A DNA stretch of 64,000 nucleotides, from contig NC_085137.1 of assembly GCF_035046485.1 (NCBI RefSeq), positions 312,367,164 to 312,431,163 on the forward strand. Direction: 5' to 3'. Position numbers and translations under genes: made by a program. The notes below the pieces were generated by a model, which worked only from the letters and a program-made list of their open reading frames with translations, did no database searches and was not told the DNA's origin. Within the stretch, counting starts at the first letter, position 1; every line of letters starts with the position of its first letter. Below are positions 10,620 to 21,296 of this stretch, in pieces. Source of the stretch: Aedes albopictus (taxonomy: Eukaryota; Arthropoda; Insecta; Diptera; Culicidae).

Positions 10620-12240
10620 TTTCCGAAGCCCAAAAAATGTTACAAAACCGAAAATGAAAGATTACGAACTAATTCAACGGCAACTCTGGTTATGTCATCC
10701 GATACTTCATGGTTTTCGAAGAAACTTCTTGCCGTGTTGTCGCCGTTTGATGTATGGATATATTAGATTGTTAGGTGTATTTTTCTGAGAAGTATTCAAT
10801 GGTATTTTATATATGAAGATTTCATCAACGCATTCAAACATCAAATCGTCCTCATTTCACGCTCAGTTCATGTGCTAATTTCGATAAAACACAGCAGATG
10901 TATGTATAAATCAAATTATCTCAATGATTAATGGTGATCTGAACCCGAACAGAGCCTCACCGACTGGCCTCAGGCTTGACCATATGTTAGTGCCATTAGC
11001 TATTATACTGTCTATTTTAAAAATGTAACGATTTAATCAACCACAATGCCTCGACCCAAACAGGCCTCTATGTGGTCCGGCTCACGACGAGTTGAGGCAT
11101 GCGCCAAACCACTTCGCACCAGAACCCCCATCCCCCCCTCACCAGGTGCGGCTTTGAGGCTCAATCCCGGGTGCCAAACCGAACACTTTGCTACCTCAAA
11201 CGGACACGATCACACCTTGTTCACTGTGTTCCGCGGCTCAGACCTTGGAAAACCGTCGTCCCGTCCGGTCGTCGGTCAGTCGGTCGATTCGATAGTCGTG
11301 CGTCATCACGAAGCCACAACGGTTTTCACGCTTCAGCCGTTTCGGAATCCACATACCTAATTGCTCGGTGATTTGCTTTATCGCTGTGTTTGGCCATGAA
11401 TGGGAACGTCCGGGCTATGGTCCGACCGGATAATCGTGAAGCGGCCATAGCGCCGAAAATTGTCCGCATGTGTCGTGCTGCCTGGTGCCACGATGATACA
11501 AAGAATGATTATTTATTTGTTCAACGAAGTGACCACCGTGTAGTCGGTCCTAAGTTCAAGGGCTGTTAATTGAGGATTTAAGCTTGCGTTTGTCAAGCGG
11601 GGTGGTCACTTCGATGCCAGAGGAGTTATTTATGCCCCAAAAGATAAATGGCTATAAAAAAATCATACAATGAATAAAAATAAATACTGTCATAGACAAA
11701 GTTCTTGCACTTTCAAACCTCTATCAGGGAAAATATACAAATTTGAAACGTAGTTGCATTCAAATTCGAAAAATTTTCACACTGCTTCCAATTGGTTACA
11801 CGGTTGAAGATCATAGTGCCAGGATTTGTTTCGTTTCATCCTTGAACACTAGATATGTGTCCTCCAAAAAACCGTAATGACCAACATCAATTAAGCACTA
11901 CCTCCGTAGATTTTGCACGTAATATGTTCCCAATTATGTCAACAAGTTCACGTTGACTTTCGTTTGTTAGTGGTCTCACGGCTGATGGTTATAGTAGCTG
12001 TTGGTCAATAATGTTCGTTCGAGCAAGTTGACTTGAGCGTTTGGGGTGAAATTTTGTTTCTCTTTTATCGCCATCGATCTTGTTTGGCGATAAATTGAAT
12101 AACGATCTTTGTGGACTCTGATCAGAATCGACGTTAGTTTACGGCGACAGCTTCATTAACCTGATATTCAGTTCCGAGGACTCAACACTGAATATTGTCA
12201 TTTCGACATATCTAAATTCAACCACCATTCAATTTCATTG
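10620..12240. other. Unassigned sequence with one GC-rich island
   Basis: The stretch 11046-11400 is CpG-richer than its surroundings and is open in two frames on the plus strand, but no domain is visible. A 13-bp stem (CGAAGTGACCACC at 11526-11538 and its complement at 11601-11613) lies nearby. Nothing else is recognisable. Confidence 0.3.
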
Positions 12241-12467
12241 TAGCTGTCCCGGAAAACTTTGTCTTGCCAAGCTGTGGTGGTTTGATAGTTGTTGAGGACA
12301 TCGCAGCAACGCACTCTAGATTAGTTTCATTTCAATTAGGTACTTCCCAGCCCATGAAAAATCAGTATTTTTACATTCTTTATACTTCTTGAACACAGCC
12401 ACTATGAATACAGATCGAACCGTACAAGAGTCATGCTGATCGGTTCATCCGTTCGTGAGTTTTGTTA

Positions 12468-13587
12468 CCGTAATCCGGGGTCAAATTGATCATTTTAAAA
12501 CAACTTTTGCGGATAACATCAGTGACAATTCAAGGGCCCATATAGCCGAGGCGGTAAACGCACGGGTATTCAGCATGACCATGCTGAGGGTGACGGGTTC
12601 GATTCCCGGTCGGTCCAGGATCTTTTCGTAAAAGGAAATTTCCTTGACTTCCTTGGGCATAGAGTATCTTCGTACCTGCCACACGATATACGCATGCAAA
12701 ATGGTCATTGGCAGAGGAAGCGTTAGCGTTAGCGTAGTTACGGGTCATTGGCAGAGGAAGCTCTCAGTTAATAACTGTGGAAGTGCTCATAGAACACTTA
12801 GCTGTGAAGCAGGCTTTGTCCCAATGAGGACGTTACGCCAAGAAGAGAGAGAGAGATCAGTGACAATTCAAATATTGCCAAAAAAATTTCTGTAAAACCA
12901 GTACCCAGTGGATCTCCATGGAACCATGTGACAGAATTTTGTTTAACAAATTTTAACATTAAGTTAAATAACTCTAAAAATCAAAAAACTGAAAATGCCA
13001 CTTTGGGGCGAAATTGATCAGTATACAATTAAGCATCGGTTGTAAAGGAAAAAATCCTTCTCCGCTTAATCTTGCTCTTCTTAAACCGAATGACGCGTTT
13101 AAAATCTCACAACTAGTGAATTTAATATTTTAAATGCAAAATTAAATTTTGAAATTTCCCCTTAAACGCCTAAAGGTAGGCAATTTCATTAGAAATAAGT
13201 GATTTCTATCACAATAAATGACTATTTCATCATAAAATGAACTTTTTTCAACTATTTAATGTTCTGATTAGCTACATATCTTCCCAACCAAGGCTCCACA
13301 AAAATGTTAAAACAGAGAATTTACGGGAAGTCCTATTAGTAATCGATTGTCTAGTTGCAATGATTTCAGCAAAATGATAAATACATTGCAAATTCCTAAA
13401 AAGATAGGGTAAAACTAACTTTTTTCTAAAAACATAAAAGTCTGCACTCATCTCTAGACATCTACGAACCAGATGACGTAAAAAGTTTATGATCATTACG
13501 ACGCTTAAGAGTTCCTAGTATGGAATGACAATGTAGTACCCGAGTGATCAATTTCACCCCGCTGATCAATTTGACCCCGGTTTACGG
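12468..13587. mobile_element. TA-flanked MITE with CCGTAA...CCGGGGTCAAATTGATCA ends
   Basis: The left end CCGTAATCCGGGGTCAAATT and the right end are inverted repeats of about 25 bp with one or two differences, flanked by TA (12466-12467 and 13588-13589). A TA duplication suggests Tc1/mariner-like mobilisation. There is no transposase. The motif TGATCAATTT recurs just inside the right end, so the ends carry subterminal repeats. It contains a complete Feilai SINE and was itself inserted into a Helitron. Confidence 0.75.
12534..12855 (+). mobile_element. Feilai-type tRNA-derived SINE, complete
   Basis: The 322-bp element is flanked by a perfect 16-bp direct repeat (ATCAGTGACAATTCAA at 12518-12533 and 12856-12871). 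The first ~75 bases are tRNA-like, with an A-box-like AGCCGAGGCGG and B box GGTTCGATTCC for RNA polymerase III. The 3' part ends in CGTTACGCCAAGAAGAGAGAGAGAG. The name is by recognition of the Aedes aegypti Feilai type. An internal duplication is present: GTCATTGGCAGAGGAAG occurs twice, 45 bp apart (near 12703 and 12748). Confidence 0.85.
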
Positions 13588-13600
13588 TACCTCAAAGGAT

Positions 13601-13659
13601 TGATTGATTGATTTGTCTTTATTTGAGAGACTTTCAGCCCTTGGCTGGTTCGTCTCTTC
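13601..13659 (-). mobile_element. 58-bp 3' stub of a non-LTR retrotransposon
   Basis: On the minus strand this reads GAGACGAACCAGCCAAGGGC, then a short AAT-rich stretch ending in a TCAA repeat tail. This is the form of CR1/L2-like mosquito 3' ends. It is flanked by the direct repeat CCTCAAAGGA (13591-13600 and 13660-13669), consistent with a severely 5'-truncated insertion into the Helitron. Confidence 0.7.
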
Positions 13660-13691
13660 CCTCAAAGGAACTTCAAACTCATTTTCATTTA

Positions 13692-15244
13692 CCGTAAAAT
13701 GGGGTGTTAAGGGAAGGAAAAAATTTTCGTCCCCATTAATTCATGGGTTCTACTTCTTAGAACTGTCACGAAGAGCAGTCCGATCATTGTCTTGCTGCCT
13801 GCTATGCATACAGATTACAAAATTTGATAATATTTTTGGAGGAATTGAAGATATTTAACAAAAATGTGCGGATTTTTGGAAAACATGAAAATGGGGTGTT
13901 AAGGAATTTAAGGTAATGAATTTATTATCTTGTATTTCAAAGAAAGATAAAAGTTGATTAATTGTAAACAGTGACTGTAATATTTCTTGAATATCACCGA
14001 AAAAGATTATATATCATAGTCCTGAAGGTACTGGGACAGTTTCATTGTCATCTACCTTTGTATATGAGTTTCTTTTGTTAATGCCTCGAAATCTGAAAAA
14101 AAAATACCGTCAATTGTACCTGAGTGGCTTCAATTTTTAACAAACACATTATTCACAGTTACTATTTAGAGTAACCAAATTGAATAGTTCAGACTGACCA
14201 ACAGGTTGTAAACTAAGGATGTATATTTACAGTTTTTTGTTCACTGAAAAACTCATTTATATTGAAATATTTTATCTGCAATCATCATTAGATGGCCTAG
14301 GGTATAAACTGTGTATTCAATGCTGATATTTCTACTCTGGAGCATCGCTGATAGGCCGTATTTTAAGATTCTGAGATATTATAGCAGCTATGCGTCATCT
14401 TCATAAATACTTTCTTTTGCAAGAGTTAGTGGCAGTCTGGTTAACATAATATATGGAACAAGTGAGCATCTTCCACATATTCAAAAAGATGTCACATTTT
14501 AACGCCAACCATTAACAATATTAAAATAAGAAAACAGACGGAAAATCTGTTTTGAAGAATACGCCTTCGTTACAACATAACAAAACACCTAAAGAACACA
14601 AACTTCTGTAAAGAGGGGACTACTGCGGCGATAAATATTTGACCAATTTTCTAATTATATGTATCAATTCAACACTTGTTTCTTAAGATTTACATTGTAT
14701 TAGTTGAAATTTTCATCCATAGCTTTTGTTGGGATGCCTATGACCCAAAATGAAATCCGTGATACGTCATTCAGAATAGTAACTGTTATACAATGAACCA
14801 ATCGCCTCAAAACTTCATGATACAAATAAAAAAGTTATACGAGAAATTTAATCCCCTAACACCCCACCAGTTTATGAAATTGGACTTTTTTCACAAAAAC
14901 TGTCGGTGTTCGAAAACCACCTTAGTTACATCAAATATTTTACCCTAGTTTCGTTTGAAATGAGTTGTAGAACACCTTACGATTACTCACATAATTTTCC
15001 TAATTATATTTCTGACCTCACAAATGAATGTTTCAATGGTAGCGAAATTGAGAAAAAACAATGCAATGTTAAAAACGCATTTTCATGAGTGGTAATCCTT
15101 ATAGTATGCCTTTATTTATAACACACATTTGAAGTGAATTTGGAATAAGTAAATCAATTTTTATACGGTTTGGCGATTTTTCAAAGTAGTGTGTGAAGAT
15201 GAATCTCTTAACACTCCGTGAGTTCTTAACACCCCATTTTACGG
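13692..15244. mobile_element. TA-flanked MITE with CCGTAAAATGGGGTGTTAAG ends
   Basis: The terminal inverted repeats are perfect over 20 bp and flanked by TA (13690-13691 and 15245-15246). The 1.55-kb interior is AT-rich and has no transposase. The core motif GGGTGTTAAGG recurs inside (near 13892, and in complement near 14852 and 15205), giving subterminal repeats at both ends. Removing it restores the 5' end of the surrounding Helitron. Confidence 0.85.
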
Positions 15245-15348
15245 TATATAGATTGAAAAATCTAAATTAATAATCTTATTATCTAATTATTGTATCGTTT
15301 ACAGTATTACTATTTGGAACATTTTTCTATTTCTCTTCTATTGCTCCA

Positions 15349-15840
15349 TTACTCCACCAGTAGGCTTTTTACGCTTACCGAATACGCTACGTTTTCTGCT
15401 ATCGGTGCTCTGCTTGAAAGAGAAATCACAGGGTCTGATTTGACCATTAAACGTTTGAACACATCTTCAATATTAACAATGCGACTGAACTTCTTCGCAT
15501 AGCGCTCTCTATACTTCCGCAGGCATTTGTTGCGTGTTTCCTGTGCTTCTTCGCTGCTAATTCCAATCGGCAAAATCAGGTGCTTCATGATAGTAGCACT
15601 ATGCACTAATATTTTATGCACGGTTGGTGACAATGGATACCACTTATAAAGTTTAACATACAATTCCACATATTTCTGAAACGCTTCTATGTTACCAGCC
15701 CTTTTGCTGTTGATGACGCACAAAATAGTATAAACACGCTGCAAGAGATTATCATCTAGGCCCGTTATTCTCGCAACAAGCTCCCAGTTTTCGCCCGTCC
15801 CGATATTCACCTGGTGAGTCGTACGTTGCCCATCAGTCAC
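15349..15840 (-). pseudogene. RAG1-core-like (Transib-type) transposase fragment, C-terminal part
   Basis: The 163-codon open frame has blocks NWELVARITGL, VHKILVH, LPIG, SSEEAQETRNKCLRKYRERY and NIEDVFKRL. The order HKxLxH...E...NKxxRxxR...ARK...EDV matches the part of the RAG1/Transib catalytic core that holds the third catalytic acid; here the candidate is a Glu of EEAQE. The 5' portion with the earlier acidic residues is missing. Similarity to the plus-strand relic at 17482-19196 is strong from NWELV to RAP and then stops abruptly. It could instead belong to a sister DDE superfamily. I see no terminal inverted repeats. Confidence 0.6.
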
Positions 15841-17480
15841 AATATAGTGATATTCGTCTTACCCTACCAAATGGTGTCGATATTGAAACTTGCTAACTCA
15901 CCGGGTTGGGAACTACTGCAGGGTCATAAACTATTATATTGTAGTCGCTTTCCTCTCCGAAAATATCCAAGAAGCACTCATTCACAACAGGAACTCAGAG
16001 AAAATGAAACTTATGCTCACTGAACTATCACAATCATGAATGAACATTTATGCAAAGTCTTAACACTAGGGTGGCTCAAAAGCCCGAAGAAAGTTCAATT
16101 CTGTTTAACCGCCCGAGGACGAGGTATGGTGGTTCCTTTAGCGAACCCGGTTCAAACGGATGGCAAACGGAAAATTAAAGAGCTCTATTGTTCCAGGGAT
16201 GCGTCAATGTAAAAGAATATCTGTCGCCCGATTCTCGATTTAACATTTTACACTATTTATTCACTTCTACGGGGCCCTACTCTAATATTCTATTACGTCA
16301 CATACGATAGGGTACTTGCGTGTATGGCATCGTCATGCCAGAGAGCCGAAATCTGATGCCAGAGTTCGGTGGAACAGCAAAGATGACCCCACACCTGCTC
16401 CAAGCTGTTCCTCAAAAAGGAGGGGGGGGGGTGCTGAACGTGAATCGCCGAGAACCACACTGTCGATTCAAAATGGCGAATGGTGTGGTATTTCCCCCTT
16501 GGAACAATAGATGGCGCAGAACAATAGGCTTTCTTGGAGATCCTTTCTCACAGCAGTGCCGGGGATGCATTTCGCAGACGGAAGCTTCGATTAGGGTGGG
16601 CCGTGTTGTTTTCTGTGGACCCTCTGGTGTTCGAAGGAAGTTGTGAATGGAGCGTGTTAATGGGCCTCCCTTTCGATGCTGGATTCTTCCATGCGAAGGC
16701 GATAAAATCGGTTCTGAGAACCAAAAGAAAAAGGTCCTCTTTAGGGCCTGCAATCCCGCATTAGTACCCCTATCGTGACGTAAACGTTTTTTTTTAACAG
16801 TTTTCTTGAAATTACCTTTTTCTTGCACAGAACTTTTATCGGGGATCATTTACTGAATTATTGAGTAGATATACTTATTTTTGTTGAAGCTACAATAAAC
16901 AATATTTTCAGTTTTCTAGGTTAGATTTTATTACATATTTGCGCTAACCGTACTAGTTTTGTTTTATAATTCACCGTACTATTATTCTACACATAGCTTA
17001 AATTGAAATAATATATATTTTATAAAAAAAACACACACACAATTAAAAACAATAAGATGTAAAAAAAAGGTTAATAAATTCTAACCAAAATTTGTACTGT
17101 CTACGAGCACGACGCGCACTACAATTTCCTCGAAGATTTCCACACAAAAGTAGCCTTCTTCATCATGGTTGAGGATATTTATTCGGAAGAAGTGTAAAGA
17201 CGGCGCCAACATCGTAAAAATTACGAAGTTTGACATTCACTTTTCGACCAACATTAATGTTGTTGATCACTATTTGCTAGTGACCTCTTTTTGTCATGTG
17301 TTTAGTTTATTTCTGCTGAGCACAGCGTGAATAAGGCTTTTTGATAGGGAACAGATCGGAAAGGTTTGAGTGCCGTCTGTTCATGCGATATGTGAGAGTT
17401 TGGAACTCACAAAATTCTGTCAGTAGTGATAGTTAGGGTGGGACATAACATAGGTATATTTGCGGTGAAGCCAGCGAGTA
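15841..17480. other. Unassigned sequence
   Basis: The region 16310-16850 is open on both strands (minus frame 16412-16849, plus frame 16320-16646), but I recognise no domain. Frames on both strands without conserved motifs argue against a real gene. 16850-17480 is AT-rich and featureless to me. Confidence 0.35.
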
Positions 17481-18237
17481 ATGCATTTGGAACCTAACGG
17501 TTACAATTTGTATCCTCCATATTATAAGATAATTGAAACTAATAAGGAGTGTTTTCCATCAGGTGAATTTTATATTTTATTATTATAGAAATATCGATAT
17601 CACCATCCGTTGCGGTAGTCCCATTGCAAAATTTAATAGACCATACATCAAAACGATTATTGAGCGGGAGCAGCGTTATAGCTCAGCATGCTGAAACCCT
17701 TGCTTCCTCTACTGCCGTTCAGCTTCTGTATAAATGGGGCTGTGATGGAAGTGGTAATCATTCAGGGTATAAGCAAACTTTCCTAGACATACAAGAGAAC
17801 GATGAAATACGGGTGTACAGCGATACAAATATTTTCAATTTTTCGTTGGTTCCTCTCCGGCGGGTGGCTAGGAAAACTGAAACAGATTCGGAATAAATTA
17901 TCTGGAATAATACGTTGCCATCGTCAATATCTCTTTGTCGCCCAATAAAACTTCTCGGAACTAACAAAAAAGGAGGTCGAATTGATGAATGATTAAATCA
18001 GAAATCTGAATCCAACTCTTTATCAGCTGGAAGACGTGAACGATTCGATCGAGCCAGTGATGATATTTTCAATAGTGGATACCAAAGTTGTGAACGACGT
18101 AACCGACACGTATTCACAGGCTTGTTATGTATGAGGACGATCTGGAAATCGCTTCAATGACGCCAGGTCCAATTTGGTATGTCACCTTTACATGCTTACA
18201 TGCGCAGTATGGAGTTGCTACTGAAAATATCATTCAG

Positions 18238-18297
18238 GTATATATTTTATAACTACTATGCAAAACAGTTTGATCAGTTTTTTAAAATCAGTTTTAG
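18238..18297 (+). other. Predicted intron of the transposase relic
   Basis: The 60-nt stretch begins GTATAT and ends TTTTAG. Splicing joins LLLKISF to LVMEKP in one frame within conserved family sequence. The size is typical of short insect introns. Confidence 0.65.
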
Positions 18298-18493
18298 GTT
18301 AGTTATGGAAAAACCAACCTAGCGCGTAAGCAAACAGAACACGATAGTGAAGGAATGCGAGACAAAGATTTTAACGCAACTCAAGGAAGAACTAGGTTTG
18401 CATATCAAGGAGCCGAGGCCTGGAGGCGGCAACTCAAATGATGGAAACACGTCCCGCAATGATGATTAACCTGGGCTTGTTAGGGGAATATCT

Positions 18494-18746
18494 GTAAATA
18501 AAAAGAAAATCGGGTTAAGTACGGTTCCTTTGAATTCCACTAAGAATTTGCATCCTTTGACAGATACGTATTTCGACCTCAACTGTAAGGTCGTCTTCAG
18601 TGTCTTGTACTTGACTCGACTCGAGTCAAGTACAAGACACTGAAGACGACCTTACAGTTGAGGTCGAAATACGTATCTGTCAAAGGATGCAAATTCTTAG
18701 TGGAATTCAAAGGAACCGTACTTAACCCGATTTTCTTTTTATTTAC
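18494..18746. repeat. Near-perfect 253-bp palindrome (hairpin MITE)
   Basis: The sequence starting GTAAATAAAAAGAAAATCGG is mirrored exactly to ATTTAC at 18746, with the centre at the overlapping GACTCGACTCGAGTC near 18620. Each arm is about 125 bp. The 11-bp ACGTCCCGCAA occurs at 18449-18459 and 18745-18755, so the insertion is 18460-18755. It falls inside the transposase frame directly after NDGNTSR. An open frame does not span it. Confidence 0.9.
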
Positions 18747-20125
18747 GTCCCGCAAGTTTTTTTTTTCAAAATTGGGAGCTTGTTGCGAGGATAACGGGCC
18801 TTGAAGGTAATCTCGTGCAGCGTTTTTATTCTATTTTGTGCGTCATCAACAGCAAAAGGGCTGCTAACATAGAAGCGTTTCAGAAATATGCGAATGAAAC
18901 GCGCAAATTGTATGTCAAACTTTATAAGTAGTATCCATTCTCACCAACCGTGCATAAAATATTAGTACATGGTGCTACTATCATGAAGCACCTGATTTGG
19001 CCGTTTGGAATGTGCAGCAAAGAAGCACAGGAAACACGCAACAAATGCCTGCGGAAGTATAGAGAGCGCTATGCGAGGAAGTTCAGTCACATTGTTAATA
19101 TTGAAGATGTGTCCAAACGTTTTATGTTTACCTCAGACCTTGTGATTTCTCTTTCAAACAGAGCACCGAAACCTTTATCAAGCGCATCTCATTATGGGTA
19201 AACTAGCTGACCCGACGTGGCTAGCCACGTTAGCTAGAAAAAGATTGTCTTTAAAATTCCAGCTACACTTCTTCAATGAAACTGTTTTCGAGAACATTCC
19301 AGAATCTCTCTGCAGAATGCTTCTCTTTTGAACGTTTAGTAATACCAGAAAGTTCTCAAAATTTAATGAATTCTGACTTTCCAGAACTTTCAGAAGGTCC
19401 ATTTGACATTTTTTTTTTCTTGAATGTTGACAAACTCCCCGAACATAATCGGCATTAAAAAAAATAGTCCAGAAAATTGCAGAAGGTTAGTTTTCTTGTT
19501 CTTTCTAAAACATTCAGTAACTTCTGGAAATTACCTGGAAAGTTTAATGTTCCAGAATATTCTAGTGATTTTTTCTGTTTTCATTTGGTATGCTCAGTAG
19601 CTTCCAGAAATTTCTCAAACATTTTATGAATTTGGTTGTTCCAGAACCTTCTTAAAGGGTATTTTTCATTCTTTCTGGAACGTTCACAAACTCCCAGACA
19701 CTTTTCGTAAATTTAAAAAAGTTTGCAGAAGGTCTTTGTCTTGTTTTTGTCCAGTAACTTCTCGAAAGTTCTAAGAATTTTGATTGTCTAAAACATTTTC
19801 GTAGATTATTATTCTTCCTTCTGAAACAGTCAGTAATCTCTAGAAAGGTCTCGAAGTTTATTGAATTTTGGTGTTCCAGAACATTTTAGAAGGCCCTTTC
19901 TTTCTTGGACTTTCATTAACTTCCAGAAAGTTTTTGAAATTAAGGATGAAAAGTGTACAGAACATTCCAGAAGGTTCTTCTCCTTTGTCTGATTGAAACG
20001 TTCAGTAACGCACAGAATATTTTCGATATTTGAGGACGTGTGATATCCAGAATGTCTCAGATGATTGTTTTACTTTTGTAACGTTCAGTATCTTTCAGGA
20101 GGTTTCTGGAAATTTTATGGATTTT

Positions 20126-20150
20126 GTTCCAGAACATTCTAGAAGGTTCT
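20126..20150. promoter_or_regulatory. Five-unit heat-shock-element motif
   Basis: Five consecutive pentamers alternate nTTCn and nGAAn without a mismatch (GTTCC, AGAAC, ATTCT, AGAAG, GTTCT). This is the HSF trimer binding pattern. Function is inferred from pattern only. Confidence 0.6.
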
Positions 20151-20219
20151 TTTTTTGTTCCTTGCTCGTTCCCTAACGTCCATAACCTTTTCCAAATATA
20201 ATAAAGTTTCATGCTCTCT

Positions 20220-20239
20220 AGAACATTCTAGAAGGTTCT
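20220..20239. promoter_or_regulatory. Four-unit heat-shock-element motif
   Basis: AGAACATTCTAGAAGGTTCT is four perfect alternating nGAAn/nTTCn units. It lies in the Helitron interior, about 70 bp from the five-unit site. Confidence 0.55.
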
Positions 20240-20284
20240 TTTCTAAAACGTTCAACAACTTAGAAGTGGTTATTAGAAGCCGAA

Positions 20285-20366
20285 GTTCCCAGTTAATAAC
20301 TGAGCTCTTAGACACTAAGCTGAGAAGCAGGGTTTGTCCCAGTTGGGACGTTACGCCAAAAAAAAA
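20285..20366 (+). repeat. Feilai 3' fragment captured in the Helitron
   Basis: AGTTAATAACTGAGCTC and GGACGTTACGCCAAAAA match the 3' part of the SINE at 12534-12855. The same fragment sits at the matching place in the second Helitron copy (about 28295-28375), so it was present before the copies separated. Confidence 0.8.
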
Positions 20367-20531
20367 GATGTTCCATAATGCTGCCGAAGGTTCTTCTTCT
20401 TCTTTCTGAAGCGTCCAGAAACTTCAAGGGGATTCTCGAAAATTTAAGAAGCTCCATATTTTAGAGCATTCCAGAACGTTATTTATTTTCTGGAACTTCC
20501 AGAAAGTTCTTAGAATTTTTAGAATATTTAT

Positions 20532-20556
20532 GTTCCAGAACATTCCAGAAGGTTCT
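20532..20556. promoter_or_regulatory. Five-unit heat-shock-element motif
   Basis: Pentamers GTTCC, AGAAC, ATTCC, AGAAG, GTTCT alternate perfectly. The site lies about 150 bp from the inner Helitron 5' end at 20704. Confidence 0.6.
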
Positions 20557-21034
20557 CTTATTACTTCTGGAAAGTAAAAAAACATCCAGAATGTTCTCGT
20601 ACCTTTAAGAAATTTGATACAACTATGGTGAAACATTTCAACGAAACATTTCAAAGTGTTACGGACAGACAGACAGACAACGCTGGAATTTTATGTATAT
20701 GATATGCGAAACGTTTCACTCAGCAATGGACTCATCAGAAGAGCGCCAAAAGGTATACTATCATGTATTAAGAAATGAAAAACGCCAGAAAGTATACTTC
20801 CAAGTACACACCTTTAACTGTTACAGGATTCTAATCCCTGAAATGGTAAGAAACTTGTAGAAGCTTCTCAGGAACTGCGATTTTTTTATTTGATTTCAGT
20901 CACCGTGAATTAATGTTTGGAGCGCATACAGCCGAGCAGTAAACTCGTGGGTATTCAGCAAAATTATGCTGAGGGTAAGAGAACTTCCAGAGACTTCCGG
21001 AAAGTTCTCGAAAATTAAAGTAGTTCAATAATTC

Positions 21035-21054
21035 AGAACATTCCAGAACGTTCT
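21035..21054. promoter_or_regulatory. Four-unit heat-shock-element motif
   Basis: AGAACATTCCAGAACGTTCT is four perfect alternating units. It lies in the additional Helitron segment. Confidence 0.55.
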
Positions 21055-21228
21055 TTTTTTCTGAAACTGTCCGTATTTTCCACAAAATTAAGCTGAGAAA
21101 CATGCTTTGTTCCAATTGGGATGTTATGCCAAGATGAAGAAGAAGATATTTCATAATATTGCATCTTCTTTCTGGAGCGCCCAGAAACTTCTAGAAGGTC
21201 TCGAATATTTTAAGAAATTCAATACTCC

Positions 21229-21296
21229 AGAAAATTCCAGAACCTTCTTCTTCTTTTCTTCTGGAGCTTTCAGTAACTTCCAGAAAGTTCTTGAAA
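21229..21296. promoter_or_regulatory. Pair of four-unit heat-shock-element motifs
   Basis: The first is 21229-21248 (AGAAA, ATTCC, AGAAC, CTTCT) and the second 21277-21296 (CTTCC, AGAAA, GTTCT, TGAAA). Both match the alternating pattern without mismatch. Confidence 0.55.

Larger units (their letters stand above)
12241..15252 (-). mobile_element. Non-autonomous Helitron, broken by three insertions
   Basis: On the minus strand the element would start TCTATA at 15252 and end near 12241 just past CCGGGACAGCTA. The sequence matches the intact plus-strand copy at 47667-47968, including the block around CCGATCAGCATGACTCTTG. Helitron body is visible at 12241-12465, 13590-13600, 13660-13689 and 15247-15252. 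The pieces join in order once the inserts are removed. The terminal CTAG has decayed to CTAC. Confidence 0.7.
17482..19196 (+). pseudogene. RAG1-core-like (Transib-type) transposase relic
   Basis: Fragments in order are: YNLYPPYYKIIETNKECFPS (near 17512), LIDHTSKRL (17630), YKWGCDGSGNHSGYKQ (17727), which carries the candidate first catalytic Asp as in the CDG motif of RAG1. Then NNTLPSSISLCRPI (17905), SPLHAYMRSMELLLKISF (18183), NDGNTSR (18438), VHKILVHG (18952) and EEAQETRNKCLRKYRERYARKFS (19025, matching only in part here because residues vary). These follow RAG1/Transib core order. Disabling changes include a frameshift near 17895, stops near 18150, 18330 and 18930, and a hairpin insertion at 18460-18755. 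A 60-nt GT-AG intron at 18238-18297 restores the frame when removed. A 26-nt GT...AG gap near 17565-17590 does the same. Confidence 0.6.

Noticed and set aside
12541..12615. Possible genuine tRNA gene
   Set aside because: The tRNA-like part is the head of a 322-bp SINE with a 16-bp target duplication.
16320..16849. Overlapping open frames on both strands, up to 145 codons
   Set aside because: No conserved motif, frames open on both strands, and no supporting signals. Left as unassigned.
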